Assembly (NCBI RefSeq): GCF_001424105.1
Contig: NZ_LMQH01000014.1
Span: 269,553-312,279, forward strand
Reading direction: 5' to 3'
Length of the DNA: 42,727 nt
From: Chryseobacterium sp. Leaf394
Lineage (GTDB): Bacteria; Bacteroidota; Bacteroidia; Flavobacteriales; Weeksellaceae
Shown here: positions 30,862-39,088 of the stretch, one piece after another
Position numbering within the stretch: position 1 is the first letter of the stretch
How the letters are laid out: the number at the start of each line of letters is the position of its first letter
The notes under the pieces: model-generated
What the model was told of the DNA's origin: nothing
Database searches by the model: none
Seen by the model: only the letters and a program-made list of their open reading frames with translations
Position numbers and translations under genes: made by a program

Positions 30862-31629
30862 TTAATTAAACTTTAATGGATATTTTACATTTTTATAATT
30901 GTCCAGACTCGCTTTTAAAGATCCTACAGCAAGCTCAGCTTTGAGAAGGACAGGAATGTGATTGGCGTCATTGGTCACCCACATCGTCACACCTTCTTTC
31001 TCTTTAAATACCCTGCCGCTTTTCACAGACGGAATAATTTTCAGACAGTTGATTTTACCGAATTTAGTACTTAGAGTTTCCGTCCCCATCACTTTCAGCT
31101 GAAAAGCAAACATTTCATCATCAATCCATACGTTCATGTTGATAACTGTACCTGTACGAAGTTCGTTGGGAGTTCTGCTTCTAAGATAATAAAAACACGA
31201 AAGCATATCCTGAACCCCTTTTACAGATTTTATTGTTTTCGTTCCGTTGGCCGGAGTTTTCTTATCTGTTAAAAGCAATGTATTGTTCGAATGATTAAAA
31301 TTGGTTTCAAAATGCTGTCTGTAGCTGCCTTCTTTCACATTTCTGACATAAAAAGTGGGTAATTCAGTTTTCAGATTGATATAACTTTCATATAAATCTT
31401 CAACTTTGAAAAACGCTTTTACAGCGCCTGTGGTAGAACCTGTTCCTCTCACATAAAGGTGAGGTTCGCCACGGAAATTGCCTTTTTTTGTCGTAAGATT
31501 GGCATTTCCGGCAGTTAAAAATCCGTAATGAATTCTGAGTGTAATAGATTCACCATCAGCGATATTAGAGAGCTGAGCCTGTGTTAAACTCAGTAGAAAA
31601 ATTGAAATAATGCTTAATAATTTTTTCAT
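30862..31629 (-). CDS. DUF3108 domain exported protein
   Basis: The 255-residue product has a signal peptide (residues 1-18, ending in LTQAQ). The mature part follows the DUF3108 pattern: SITLRIHYGFLTAGNANLTT, HLYVRGTGSTTGAVKAFFKV, a KGVQDMLSCFYYLRSR helix, and the late strand GVTMWVTNDANHIPVLLKAE (PF11306). The fold is related to the lipoprotein-localisation (LolA/LppX-like) beta-sheet group; the function is not known. Two -7 boxes on the minus strand (TATTTTTG at 31644-31651 and TATCTTTG at 31656-31663) lie just upstream of the ATG at 31629. Single gene, ending in a shared terminator. Confidence 0.92.
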   Translation of the reverse strand: MKKLLSIISIFLLSLTQAQLSNIADGESITLRIHYGFLTAGNANLTTKKGNFRGEPHLYVRGTGSTTGAVKAFFKVEDLYESYINLKTELPTFYVRNVKEGSYRQHFETNFNHSNNTLLLTDKKTPANGTKTIKSVKGVQDMLSCFYYLRSRTPNELRTGTVINMNVWIDDEMFAFQLKVMGTETLSTKFGKINCLKIIPSVKSGRVFKEKEGVTMWVTNDANHIPVLLKAELAVGSLKASLDNYKNVKYPLKFN

Positions 31630-31643
31630 AAACTTTAGAGGTT

Positions 31644-31663
31644 CAAAAATATTGCCAAAGATA
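31644..31663 (-). promoter_or_regulatory. Two overlapping-distance -7 boxes of the DUF3108 gene
   Basis: Both TATTTTTG (31644-31651) and TATCTTTG (31656-31663), on the minus strand, match TAnnTTTG. They lie 15 and 27 bp from the ATG. I cannot tell which is used; neither has a clear -33 TTG. Confidence 0.42.
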
Positions 31664-31741
31664 AGGTCTTTGTATCTGAGTGTTTGATAAATCTCAGTTT
31701 TTTATTTAGACTTAATTAAATATGCTTCGCATTAAAATTTG

Positions 31742-31749
31742 TATTTTTG
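31742..31749 (+). promoter_or_regulatory. -7 box (TATTTTTG) of the ferredoxin reductase operon
   Basis: Perfect TAnnTTTG match 32 bp before the ATG at 31781; -33 element not clear. Confidence 0.52.
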
Positions 31750-31780
31750 CATCTAATTATTTTCTTTAAAATTATTACGT

Positions 31781-32836
31781 ATGATAACTACAGATATATT
31801 GATCATAGGAGCAGGTCCAACAGGGCTTTTTGCCGTTTTTGAAGCTGGTTTGCTAAAAATGAAATGTCACATCATCGATGCACTTCCTCAGCCGGGCGGT
31901 CAGTTGGCAGAGCTTTATCCTAAAAAACCTATTTTCGATATTCCGGGTTATCCATCTGTAAATGCAGGTGAACTGGTTGATAATTTAATGGAGCAGATCA
32001 AGCAGTTTCAGCCGGGTTTTACTTTGGGTGAAACAGCAATTTCATATACGAAAGTTGATGACGAATGGTTTGAAGTAATTACCAACAAAGGAACTGTTCA
32101 CAGATGTAAAGCAATTGCCATTGCCGGCGGATTGGGAACTTTTGAGCCCAGAAAACCTACGATGGATAATGTTGCAGATTATGAAGAAAAAGGTCTTGAA
32201 TATTTCGTAAAAGAACCTGAGCATTTCAGAAACAAAAAAGTAGTAATTGCCGGAGGTGGAGATTCTGCACTTGACTGGAGCGTTTTCTTATCAAATGTTG
32301 CAAGTGAAGTAACTTTGATTCACAGAAGAAATGAATTCCGCGGTGCTTTGGATTCTGTAGAGAAAGTTCAGGATTTGAAGAATCAGGGTAAAATTAAATT
32401 GATTACTCCAGCTGAAGTTACCGCAATTAAAGGTGACGGAAAAGTTGAAGCGATCACAGTTGCTGTTGACGGACAGGAACCTTTTGACATCGAAACAGAT
32501 TATTTTATTCCATTATTCGGTTTAACGCCGAAACTGGGCGAAATTGCTCAGTGGGGTTTAAATATTGAGAAAAATGCGATTGTCGTAAATAATGCATTAG
32601 ACTATCAGACCAACATCGAAGGAATTTATGCGATTGGTGATATCAACACATATCCTGGGAAACTGAAATTGATTCTTTGCGGTTTCCACGAAGCAACTTT
32701 AATGTGTCAGAGTGTTTACAACAGACTGAATCCTGGTAAGAAATTCGTTTTAAAATATACTACTGTAAGCGGAGTGGACGGTTTCGACGGTTCAAGAAAA
32801 GAAGCAGAGAAAGCGGTTGTGAAAAAAATTGACTAA
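31781..32836 (+). CDS. Ferredoxin--NADP reductase, thioredoxin-reductase-like
   Basis: The 351-residue flavoprotein shows the thioredoxin-reductase-like layout without a CxxC redox motif, as in YumC-type ferredoxin-NADP reductases. The FAD site is GAGPTGLFAVFEA (residues 8-20), with DALPQPGGQLAELYPKKPIF following. The NADPH site is VVIAGGGDSALDWSVFL, and the second FAD segment is GIYAIGDINTYPGK near the C-terminus. It moves electrons between NADPH and a ferredoxin in the cytosol. The gene is followed after 12 bp by a 2Fe-2S ferredoxin gene, its probable partner, and both share the promoter box upstream and the terminator downstream. Confidence 0.95.
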   Translation: MITTDILIIGAGPTGLFAVFEAGLLKMKCHIIDALPQPGGQLAELYPKKPIFDIPGYPSVNAGELVDNLMEQIKQFQPGFTLGETAISYTKVDDEWFEVITNKGTVHRCKAIAIAGGLGTFEPRKPTMDNVADYEEKGLEYFVKEPEHFRNKKVVIAGGGDSALDWSVFLSNVASEVTLIHRRNEFRGALDSVEKVQDLKNQGKIKLITPAEVTAIKGDGKVEAITVAVDGQEPFDIETDYFIPLFGLTPKLGEIAQWGLNIEKNAIVVNNALDYQTNIEGIYAIGDINTYPGKLKLILCGFHEATLMCQSVYNRLNPGKKFVLKYTTVSGVDGFDGSRKEAEKAVVKKID

Positions 32837-32848
32837 TTTTGCGGAATT

Positions 32849-33178
32849 ATGTCAGATATTAATATTAAAATTACCGATAGGGAAGGTGTTACACACGAGA
32901 TTGTTGCACCCACAGATATGTCGATGAACCTGATGGAAATTATCCGTTCGTATGAATTGGCGGAGGAAGGAACCATAGGTGTTTGCGGAGGAATGGCAAT
33001 GTGTGCTTCATGTCAGGTTTACGTAATCAACGATCCGGGGCTGGAACCAATGGGTGATGAAGAAGATGCGATGTTGGGTGAAGCTTATCACGTTGAAAGC
33101 AACAGCAGATTGGGTTGCCAATTGCACATGTCTATGGAAATGGAAGGTCTTGAAGTGGCAATTGCGCCTTATCCTTAA
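32849..33178 (+). CDS. 2Fe-2S ferredoxin (adrenodoxin type)
   Basis: The 109-residue protein has the adrenodoxin/ISC-ferredoxin cysteine pattern: Cys46, Cys52 and Cys55 in GVCGGMAMCASCQVYV (C-x5-C-x2-C) and the fourth ligand Cys90 in RLGCQLHM. It carries one [2Fe-2S] cluster and transfers single electrons in the cytosol. It starts 12 bp after the ferredoxin-NADP reductase gene, so the two form a dedicated electron-transfer pair. A terminator follows. Its eventual acceptor (for example a hydroxylase or the iron-sulfur assembly machinery) is not visible here. Confidence 0.95.
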   Translation: MSDINIKITDREGVTHEIVAPTDMSMNLMEIIRSYELAEEGTIGVCGGMAMCASCQVYVINDPGLEPMGDEEDAMLGEAYHVESNSRLGCQLHMSMEMEGLEVAIAPYP

Positions 33179-33197
33179 AATTTTATTTAAATCATAT

Positions 33198-33235
33198 AAA
33201 AACTCCCGAAGATTTTTTCTTTGGGAGTTTTGTTT
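33198..33235 (+). terminator. Intrinsic terminator of the ferredoxin operon
   Basis: AAAAACTCCC (33198-33207) pairs with GGGAGTTTT (33223-33231), with inner AGA/TCT pairs, followed by a T-rich tract. Confidence 0.88.
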
Positions 33236-33358
33236 TGTCTTTATTTAATTGAATGCATAGACGCTAAAAAAATGAAAATTTCATTGCTAAATAATAATCC
33301 AGTTTCCAAACGAATGACTCCTGATTTGCCATTAACTTAAAACAGGCGCTGAAGTAAT

Positions 33359-34216
33359 TTATTCAAAATCTTCATTCACAATTTTTTCATTCAAAAAATC
33401 AATACATTTTTCTGTGACCAGTGAAAGTTCGTACGGCATAAAATCTTCTTTCCACGGTTCTTTTGCGTAAAAAGTATGGTTTGCGTTTTCAACCAGAAAA
33501 AGTTCAGAGTTGGGGTTTAAAAGATGCAGATGGTCTGAATTTTTTGAAGATACAGATTCGTCGTCGGTACCATGAACAACCAGGACATGTGCCTTGGCCA
33601 TTTCCATACATCTCTCAACATCAAAACGGTGAAAATTGTTTTCAAAATCTTCGAAGAACTGGTAATAATGCGGCATTTGCTGTTTGGTTCTGCCGTTTTC
33701 TATGAAATATACACCTTCTTTTTTCCAGTTTTCAAATGCGTTATCCTTCGGGAATCTTTCCAGAGAATCTACACTTGCCAGTGTTATTAAACCATGAATT
33801 CTGATGTCTTCAGCGGTTTTAATAATTGAAATTCCGCCACCACGGCTGTGACCGATGAGAACAATTTTATTTTTGTCTACCTGAGGTTCGTTTGAAAAAT
33901 GATTGATTACAACATTAAGATCTGAAAGTTCTTTTGAATAATTATTGTTTCCAAAAGCTTCCAAATCGTCGAAATCATGCGGGTTTTCTACGGTTGTTCC
34001 GTTGTGGGAAAAATTGAATTTAACGAAATAAAATCCGGCCTGTGCAAACCTTTCCGCCATCAGATTCCATGCGCCCCAGTCTTTGTAGCCTTTGTAACCG
34101 TGTACGAAGATCACAAGAGGAAGTTTGGTTTCTGTTTCCGGATAATAGGCATCGGCAAGGAAATTTCTGGTTTCAGGATTGGAAATGACTGTATTTTTCT
34201 GTACTGTAACTTTCAT
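33359..34216 (-). CDS. Alpha/beta hydrolase
   Basis: The 285-residue cytosolic protein (no signal peptide) has the alpha/beta-hydrolase core: LPLVIFVHGYKGYKDW with the oxyanion-hole HG (residues 39-40), the nucleophile elbow IGHSRGG with Ser124, the acid in VVHGTDDESV and the catalytic His in VENANHTF. FYFVKFNFSHNGTTVENPHD resembles dienelactone hydrolase/peptidase-like members. Substrate unknown. It stands alone on the minus strand, back to back with the HipA-like kinase gene. Confidence 0.9.
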   Translation of the reverse strand: MKVTVQKNTVISNPETRNFLADAYYPETETKLPLVIFVHGYKGYKDWGAWNLMAERFAQAGFYFVKFNFSHNGTTVENPHDFDDLEAFGNNNYSKELSDLNVVINHFSNEPQVDKNKIVLIGHSRGGGISIIKTAEDIRIHGLITLASVDSLERFPKDNAFENWKKEGVYFIENGRTKQQMPHYYQFFEDFENNFHRFDVERCMEMAKAHVLVVHGTDDESVSSKNSDHLHLLNPNSELFLVENANHTFYAKEPWKEDFMPYELSLVTEKCIDFLNEKIVNEDFE

Positions 34217-34375
34217 TATTTTTAATTTTAATTTCGTCAGATTCAGCTGATCACACCGTTTTTTAAACTAATTTTAAACTGCCGAATCAATTGATTCTTT
34301 GTGAAAAAGATTTTAAATTAAACAAATTTTAAACCTAAAAATAGCACAAATAGAATTAAACACAAAGGAAAACCT

Positions 34376-34383
34376 TATTTTTG
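34376..34383 (+). promoter_or_regulatory. -7 box (TATTTTTG) of the HipA-like kinase gene
   Basis: Perfect TAnnTTTG match whose last base is only 4 bp before the ATG at 34388, so the mRNA should be leaderless or have a leader of only a few bases. Confidence 0.6.
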
Positions 34384-34387
34384 CGTT

Positions 34388-35161
34388 ATGTTGGATTTAA
34401 GAACGGTTACCGTGCAGCGTTACATTCTTCCGCTTCGGGAAGGTGGTTCGCTTCCTGCTTTGGCAGAGGCTGATGATGATTTTAAGTATGTTTTGAAATT
34501 CCGTGGTGCCGGTCACGGTGTGAAAATGTTGATTTCTGAACTCCTTGGTGGAAAGATTACGGAAGCTCTAGGTTTAAAAATCCCTGAGCTTGTTTTTGCC
34601 AACCTTGATGTCGATTTCGGAAGAACAGAAGCTGATGAAGAAATTCAGGATTTACTGAAGAATTCTGAAGGTTTAAATTTAGGCTTACATTATTTATCAG
34701 AATCCATTGCTTTTGATTCAGGTATAAAAGTTGATCCTCTTTTAGCTTCAAAAATTGTCTGGCTCGATGCATTTATTACCAATATCGACCGTACTTTTAA
34801 GAATACCAATCTTCTGATGTGGCATAAGGAATTGTGGGTGATCGATAATGGTGCTTCATTCTATTTCCATCATTCATGGCAGAATTTTGATACTGCGGCA
34901 AAAACGCCGTTTAAATATGTGAAAGATCACGTTCTGCTTCCACAAGCAACACAATTGGATGAGGCTGAAAAGTTTGCACATGAAGTTTTGAATGAAAATA
35001 TTTTCAGAGAAATTGTAAATCTGATTCCGCAGGATTGGCTGCACTGGAATGATGCTGAAGAAAGTCCGGATGAAATACGTGAAGTGTATTTTAACTTCCT
35101 GAAAACACGTCTTGAAAATTCTCAAATCTTTGTAAACGAAGCCAAAAATGCAAGAGGATAA
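34388..35161 (+). CDS. HipA-like kinase (HipA_2 type)
   Basis: The 257-residue protein looks like a short HipA-family kinase. FKYVLKFRGAGHGVKMLISE (residues 32-51) supplies the ATP-binding lysine (Lys37). ITNIDRTFKNTNLLMW (130-145) carries the catalytic Asp134 and Asn139, and WVIDNGASF (150-158) holds the metal-binding Asp153. It lacks the N-terminal domain of toxin HipA (about 440 residues), and no HipB-like DNA-binding gene is nearby, so it is not an ordinary HipBA toxin module. It overlaps the DUF3037 gene downstream by 14 nt, a pairing seen in many genomes; the substrate and role of the pair are unknown. It appears to have a nearly leaderless mRNA. Confidence 0.88.
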   Translation: MLDLRTVTVQRYILPLREGGSLPALAEADDDFKYVLKFRGAGHGVKMLISELLGGKITEALGLKIPELVFANLDVDFGRTEADEEIQDLLKNSEGLNLGLHYLSESIAFDSGIKVDPLLASKIVWLDAFITNIDRTFKNTNLLMWHKELWVIDNGASFYFHHSWQNFDTAAKTPFKYVKDHVLLPQATQLDEAEKFAHEVLNENIFREIVNLIPQDWLHWNDAEESPDEIREVYFNFLKTRLENSQIFVNEAKNARG

Positions 35162-35531
35162 AATATACGAATACGCCGTTATACGCCTGGTGCCCAAGGT
35201 TGAGAGAGAAGAATTTTTCAACATCGGACTGGTGATGTTTTCGAAAAGAGAAAAATTTATTAAAGTGGAGTTTTATTTGTGTCCCGATAAATTCAAACTG
35301 ATTAAAAGCAAACTGGATTACGACGACATCATCAACAATCTGGAAAGTTTTAAAAATATTGCGGAAGGAAAAAAAGATGGTGGCCCGATTGCACTGTTGG
35401 AAATTCCGGACAGATTCCGTTGGCTGACAGCCGTGAGAAGTGCTGTAGTGCAGACTTCAAGACCTCATCCGGGAAAATCTAAAGATTTAGAAAAGACTTT
35501 TGGTAAACTTTTTGAGGAGTTGGTAAAATAA
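35148..35531 (+). CDS. DUF3037 family protein
   Basis: This 127-residue cytosolic protein belongs to DUF3037 (PF11236): YEYAVIRLVPKVEREEFFNI with GLVMFSKREKFIKVEFYL, then PIALLEIPDRFRWLTAVRSA and QTSRPHPGKSKDLEKTFGKL. The function is unknown. The start codon lies inside the end of the HipA-like kinase gene (14-nt overlap), implying coupled translation and a shared job, perhaps as partner, substrate or inhibitor of the kinase (inference). The esterase gene begins 13 bp after its stop and may be in the same unit. Confidence 0.9.
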   Translation: MQEDKIYEYAVIRLVPKVEREEFFNIGLVMFSKREKFIKVEFYLCPDKFKLIKSKLDYDDIINNLESFKNIAEGKKDGGPIALLEIPDRFRWLTAVRSAVVQTSRPHPGKSKDLEKTFGKLFEELVK

Positions 35532-35544
35532 CACACCTCATCAA

Positions 35545-36552
35545 ATGTACTCTATGAATTCATCCATCAGCAATACAAATATCAGCAGGTTTTTTATAAA
35601 CCTGTTTTTTATTTTCTTTTTTTCAGCATCCCTTTTTTCACAAACCAAAAAGAGTCCTTTACTTCAGGAAAAAACTGCCGTCACCGAAAATATTACTTAC
35701 AAAAAAGACGGTCAGGGTAAAGATCTGAAACTGGATATGTACAGACCGAAAAATTCCGCGAGGGAAAAACTACCGGTTGTTATTTTTCTGCATGGCGGCG
35801 CGTGGGCATTGGGAGATAAAGTTATAGCTCCCGATAACTATATCGAGCAGACGATTTTAAAACTGACAGATAAAAACTTTGCAGTTTTAAGTGTCAATTA
35901 CCGTTTGGTGAGTGATGATGTGCATTTTCCGGGACCGATTGAAGATTCTAAAGATGCGGTGAGATGGGTAAGAAAAAATGCAGATCAGTATGGATTTGAT
36001 GGAGAAAACATCGGCTATTGGGGCGTTTCTGCGGGTGCTCACCTATCACTTCTTTCAGCATACACGCCTGACAGTGAATTTGTGGGAGATCAGGAGCTTT
36101 CGAAATATTCCGGCAGAGTAAACTATGTTATTGACAATTTCGGACCGACTGATATGAACAGACTTCTTCACACCAGAGCTCCCAAACCTTTATTATTTAT
36201 CGTTGGTTTAATTTCAAAAAAAATCATCGACATCAGAACAAAAATTGCAAAAGGAATGACGGGTTATGACGTTAACACCGAAAGAAGAAAAGTGATTGAG
36301 TTCTGTAAAACAATTTCACCGCTAAATTACACTCAAAATACCGTTCCTACACTAATACTTCACGGCGATAAAGATAAGATCGCACCCATCAGACATTCAA
36401 AACGGCTGAATAAAATGTTGAATAAAACTGATACAATGCATCAATTGATTGTGGTCAAAAAAGGAAATCACGGTTTTAAAGATACCGACAAAACTTATCA
36501 AGAAGAGCTAAATACTGTGATGGTGGATTTTATGGTATCTCAAAAAAAGTAA
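35545..36552 (+). CDS. Secreted carboxylesterase-like alpha/beta hydrolase
   Basis: The 335-residue protein has an N-terminal signal peptide or membrane anchor (residues 13-33, ending in SLFSQ); a second in-frame ATG three codons later is equally possible as start. The hydrolase core has VVIFLHGGAWALGDK (HGGAW, 83-87, the oxyanion-hole motif of hormone-sensitive-lipase-like and BD-FAE esterases), FAVLSVNYRL, the nucleophile Ser162 in GVSAGAHLS, the acid in ILHGDKDKIAP and His in GNHGFKDTDK. It probably cleaves esters in the periplasm. It starts 13 bp after the DUF3037 gene, so co-transcription is likely, though a functional link is not evident. Confidence 0.9.
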   Translation: MYSMNSSISNTNISRFFINLFFIFFFSASLFSQTKKSPLLQEKTAVTENITYKKDGQGKDLKLDMYRPKNSAREKLPVVIFLHGGAWALGDKVIAPDNYIEQTILKLTDKNFAVLSVNYRLVSDDVHFPGPIEDSKDAVRWVRKNADQYGFDGENIGYWGVSAGAHLSLLSAYTPDSEFVGDQELSKYSGRVNYVIDNFGPTDMNRLLHTRAPKPLLFIVGLISKKIIDIRTKIAKGMTGYDVNTERRKVIEFCKTISPLNYTQNTVPTLILHGDKDKIAPIRHSKRLNKMLNKTDTMHQLIVVKKGNHGFKDTDKTYQEELNTVMVDFMVSQKK

Positions 36553-36688
36553 AATTACACATCAGTGATTTCAGGATTATAAAACTGTATTTTTCAAAAA
36601 GAAGCAATAATTTAAATATCTGTAAATCATTAATTTAATATAAACATCGCTCAATTTAATATATAACTTTGCTAAATTGCTATACATA

Positions 36689-36721
36689 TTGATTCGTTTT
36701 ATATAGAAAATAAGTACCTTG
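36689..36721 (+). promoter_or_regulatory. Possible cstA promoter (TTG-N23-TACCTTG)
   Basis: TTG (36689-36691) and TACCTTG (36715-36721) are 23 bp apart, near the upper limit of the consensus spacing. A second -7-like box TAACTTTG lies at 36664-36671. Either could drive cstA (ATG at 36794). The 241-bp upstream region holds nothing else. Confidence 0.45.
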
Positions 36722-36793
36722 GCCAAATGCTTACATTATCATTAATAAATAAGCAGAAACCCTAACTATTTATTCACATAAAATCGAAATGAT

Positions 36794-38635
36794 ATGGAAT
36801 TTCTAAATGGAATTAATGCACTGACTCTGGTGTTCACATCACTGCTCATTTTTGCAATAGCCTACCGTTTCTACGGAATTTTCCTGGCGAACAAAGTTCT
36901 CCGTTTAAATGACAAAAACACGACGCCGGCAGTAGAATTTGCTGACGGAAAAGACTACGTTGCCACCAATAAAAACGTACTCTTCGGACATCACTTTGCA
37001 GCAATTGCAGCGGCTGGACCATTGGTTGGACCCGTGTTGGCAGCACAATTTGGTTATCTTCCCGGTGCGATCTGGATTTTGATCGGCTGTGTTCTGGGTG
37101 GTGGAGTTCACGATATGGTGGTACTTTTCGCATCGGTGCGACACAAAGGACAAAGCTTAGCGACGATCGCTTCCAAAGAGATTGGTAAAACGACCGGAAC
37201 TGTTGCGGGTTTTGCAATTCTATTCATCTTAATTTTAACGCTTGCCGGATTGTCATTAGCCTGTATCAATGCGATGCATGAAGCCTCATGGTCACTGTTC
37301 ACGGTCGTAATCACGATGCCGATCGCAATTATCATGGGATTGATTATGCGTTACAGAAAAAACTCCGTGACTTTTGCAAGTATTTTAGGTGGGGTCTTAT
37401 TGATTGCAGGAATCATTGGCGGACATAGTCTGATGCAGAATGAGACTATGAACAATATGTTTACGTGGGACATTACGACGATTTCAATTGCCATTCCTTT
37501 ATATGGATTTTTAGCTTCAGTACTTCCGGTTTGGTTGCTTTTGGTTCCGAGAGATTACCTTTCAACCTATCTTAAAATCGGAACGATCATTATGTTGGCG
37601 ATCGGGGTAATCGTGATTCACCCAACCATTCAAATGCCGGCATTATCCCAGTTTATCAATGGTGGCGGTCCCGTAATCGGCGGTCCGGTTTTACCCTTTA
37701 TTTTTATTGTAATTGCGTGTGGAGCGATTTCCGGATTTCATGCGGTAATTGCCACAGGAACGACTCCTAAAATGTTGAACAGAGAAAAAGAAATTCTGTT
37801 TGTAGGTTATGGAGCGATGCTTGTGGAAGGTTTCGTAGCATTAATGGCTTTGATAGCTGCCTGTACTTTGATGCCGGGAGATTATTTTGCGATCAATACG
37901 CCCAAAGATACTTACGACGCTTTCTTAGCTGCGAATCCAGCTTTGCATGGCGTTGATATCGATTATTTCTCTGAAAGGATAGGCATTGATCTGCACGGAA
38001 GAACGGGTGGAGCAGTTTCATTGGCTGTCGGGATGGCTCATATTTTTAACAAAATCCCGTACATGGATCAGCTGATGGCATACTGGTATAACTTCGCGAT
38101 TATGTTTGAAGCGGTATTTATTTTAACCGCGATCGATGCCGGAACGAGAGTTGGAAGATTCTTCTTACAGGAAATGCTGGGTTCAGTCATTCCAAAATTC
38201 AATGATAAAAACTGGACTCCGGGAATTATTATCAGCAGTTTACTGTTTACTTTTGCCTGGGGATATCTGGTTTTCACCGGAAACGTAAGCAGCATCTGGC
38301 CGCTGTTTGGAATCAGTAATCAGTTACTCGCCGCGTGCGGATTGATTGTCTGCACAACAATGCTCATCAGGTTAAACCGTGGAAAATATGCGCTCTGTTC
38401 TGCAATTCCGGGAGTTTTTATGGCTATTATTACATTTTGGGCCGGATACATTCAGGTGATGGATATTTACATTCCAAAACAGCAATATTTACTGGCGACA
38501 TTAGCGATTGTTGCGATGGTTTTAATGCTCGTAGTTTTCGTTGGAGCATTTAGAAAATGGTATCAGCTGCTGCAGGTGAAGACTTCGCACACCGATTTTT
38601 ATGGCGAGAATGTGAAAGAATTGGTTGAGAGATAA
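36794..38635 (+). CDS. cstA: Carbon starvation protein CstA family transporter
   Basis: The 613-residue integral membrane protein has about 16 hydrophobic segments. It shows the CstA signature: FADGKDYVATNKNVLFGHHFAAIAAAGPLVGPVLAAQFGY (residues 49-88, given here for position) and GGGVHDMVVLFASVRHKGQSL, then AISGFHAVIATGTTPKMLNRE and IDAGTRVGRFFLQEMLG further on (PF02554). Family members import peptides or pyruvate when carbon is short; the E. coli paralogues CstA and BtsT take up pyruvate. No lysT-type regulator or YbdD-like small gene is adjacent. Single gene with a candidate promoter and a weak terminator. Confidence 0.94.
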   Translation: MEFLNGINALTLVFTSLLIFAIAYRFYGIFLANKVLRLNDKNTTPAVEFADGKDYVATNKNVLFGHHFAAIAAAGPLVGPVLAAQFGYLPGAIWILIGCVLGGGVHDMVVLFASVRHKGQSLATIASKEIGKTTGTVAGFAILFILILTLAGLSLACINAMHEASWSLFTVVITMPIAIIMGLIMRYRKNSVTFASILGGVLLIAGIIGGHSLMQNETMNNMFTWDITTISIAIPLYGFLASVLPVWLLLVPRDYLSTYLKIGTIIMLAIGVIVIHPTIQMPALSQFINGGGPVIGGPVLPFIFIVIACGAISGFHAVIATGTTPKMLNREKEILFVGYGAMLVEGFVALMALIAACTLMPGDYFAINTPKDTYDAFLAANPALHGVDIDYFSERIGIDLHGRTGGAVSLAVGMAHIFNKIPYMDQLMAYWYNFAIMFEAVFILTAIDAGTRVGRFFLQEMLGSVIPKFNDKNWTPGIIISSLLFTFAWGYLVFTGNVSSIWPLFGISNQLLAACGLIVCTTMLIRLNRGKYALCSAIPGVFMAIITFWAGYIQVMDIYIPKQQYLLATLAIVAMVLMLVVFVGAFRKWYQLLQVKTSHTDFYGENVKELVER

Positions 38636-38660
38636 ATTCTTATTTAAACTATATGAATGG

Positions 38661-38694
38661 GAGGCGTGGTTTGTGCTGCGTCTCTTTTATTTTA
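38661..38694 (+). terminator. Weak terminator after cstA
   Basis: GAGGCG (38661-38666) can pair with CGTCTC (38679-38684; one G-T pair), followed by TTTTATTTTAG. The loop is 12 nt, so stability is moderate. Confidence 0.45.
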
Positions 38695-38701
38695 GTCGTT
38701 T

Positions 38702-39088
38702 TTATTCTTCGAGTCTTTTATAGAATGATGAGCAGCCTTCGTCACACATAAAACTGCCATTTTTATCCACCTCATCCAGAATTAATTTATTTCCTTTAAT
38801 TTGATAAGAGTAAAAGATACTGTCTTTCGTTTTAGAATTAAGCAAAACCAGAAAATCTTTATTGTTAATAAAATATCGATCAGAAATCTGCTTCCCATTT
38901 GTATACTCTCTGTAATTTCCGTTTTTCTCAAACTTAATTACAATTTCCGAATCAATTTCATGTGAAATTATCTCTGCTCCGGTTCCATATCTGGATCCGC
39001 TGAGTTGCCAAATGCCGATAATAGTCGTGTTGTCATTACTCTGACAGGACAATAGCGATATTAAAATTACAATTAACCCCCTTTTCAT
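38702..39088 (-). CDS. Small lipoprotein with lipocalin-like pattern
   Basis: This 128-residue product has a short lipoprotein signal with the lipobox SLLSC (Cys15). The mature part begins TTIIGIWQLSGSRYGTGAEI and contains IVIKFEKNGNYREYTNGKQI, YFINNKDFLVLL, YSYQIKGNKLIL and a C-terminal CDEGCSSFYKRL, a pattern like lipocalin-like (META/DUF-type) small beta-barrel domains. The two late cysteines may form a disulfide outside the cell. The start codon overlaps the stop of the hydrolase gene by 4 nt (ATGA), so the two are co-translated. I cannot name a function. Confidence 0.82.
   Translation of the reverse strand: MKRGLIVILISLLSCQSNDNTTIIGIWQLSGSRYGTGAEIISHEIDSEIVIKFEKNGNYREYTNGKQISDRYFINNKDFLVLLNSKTKDSIFYSYQIKGNKLILDEVDKNGSFMCDEGCSSFYKRLEE

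Noticed and set aside
34388..35161. A classical HipBA toxin-antitoxin module
   Set aside because: The kinase is much shorter than HipA and no HipB-like helix-turn-helix gene is nearby; the partner is DUF3037.
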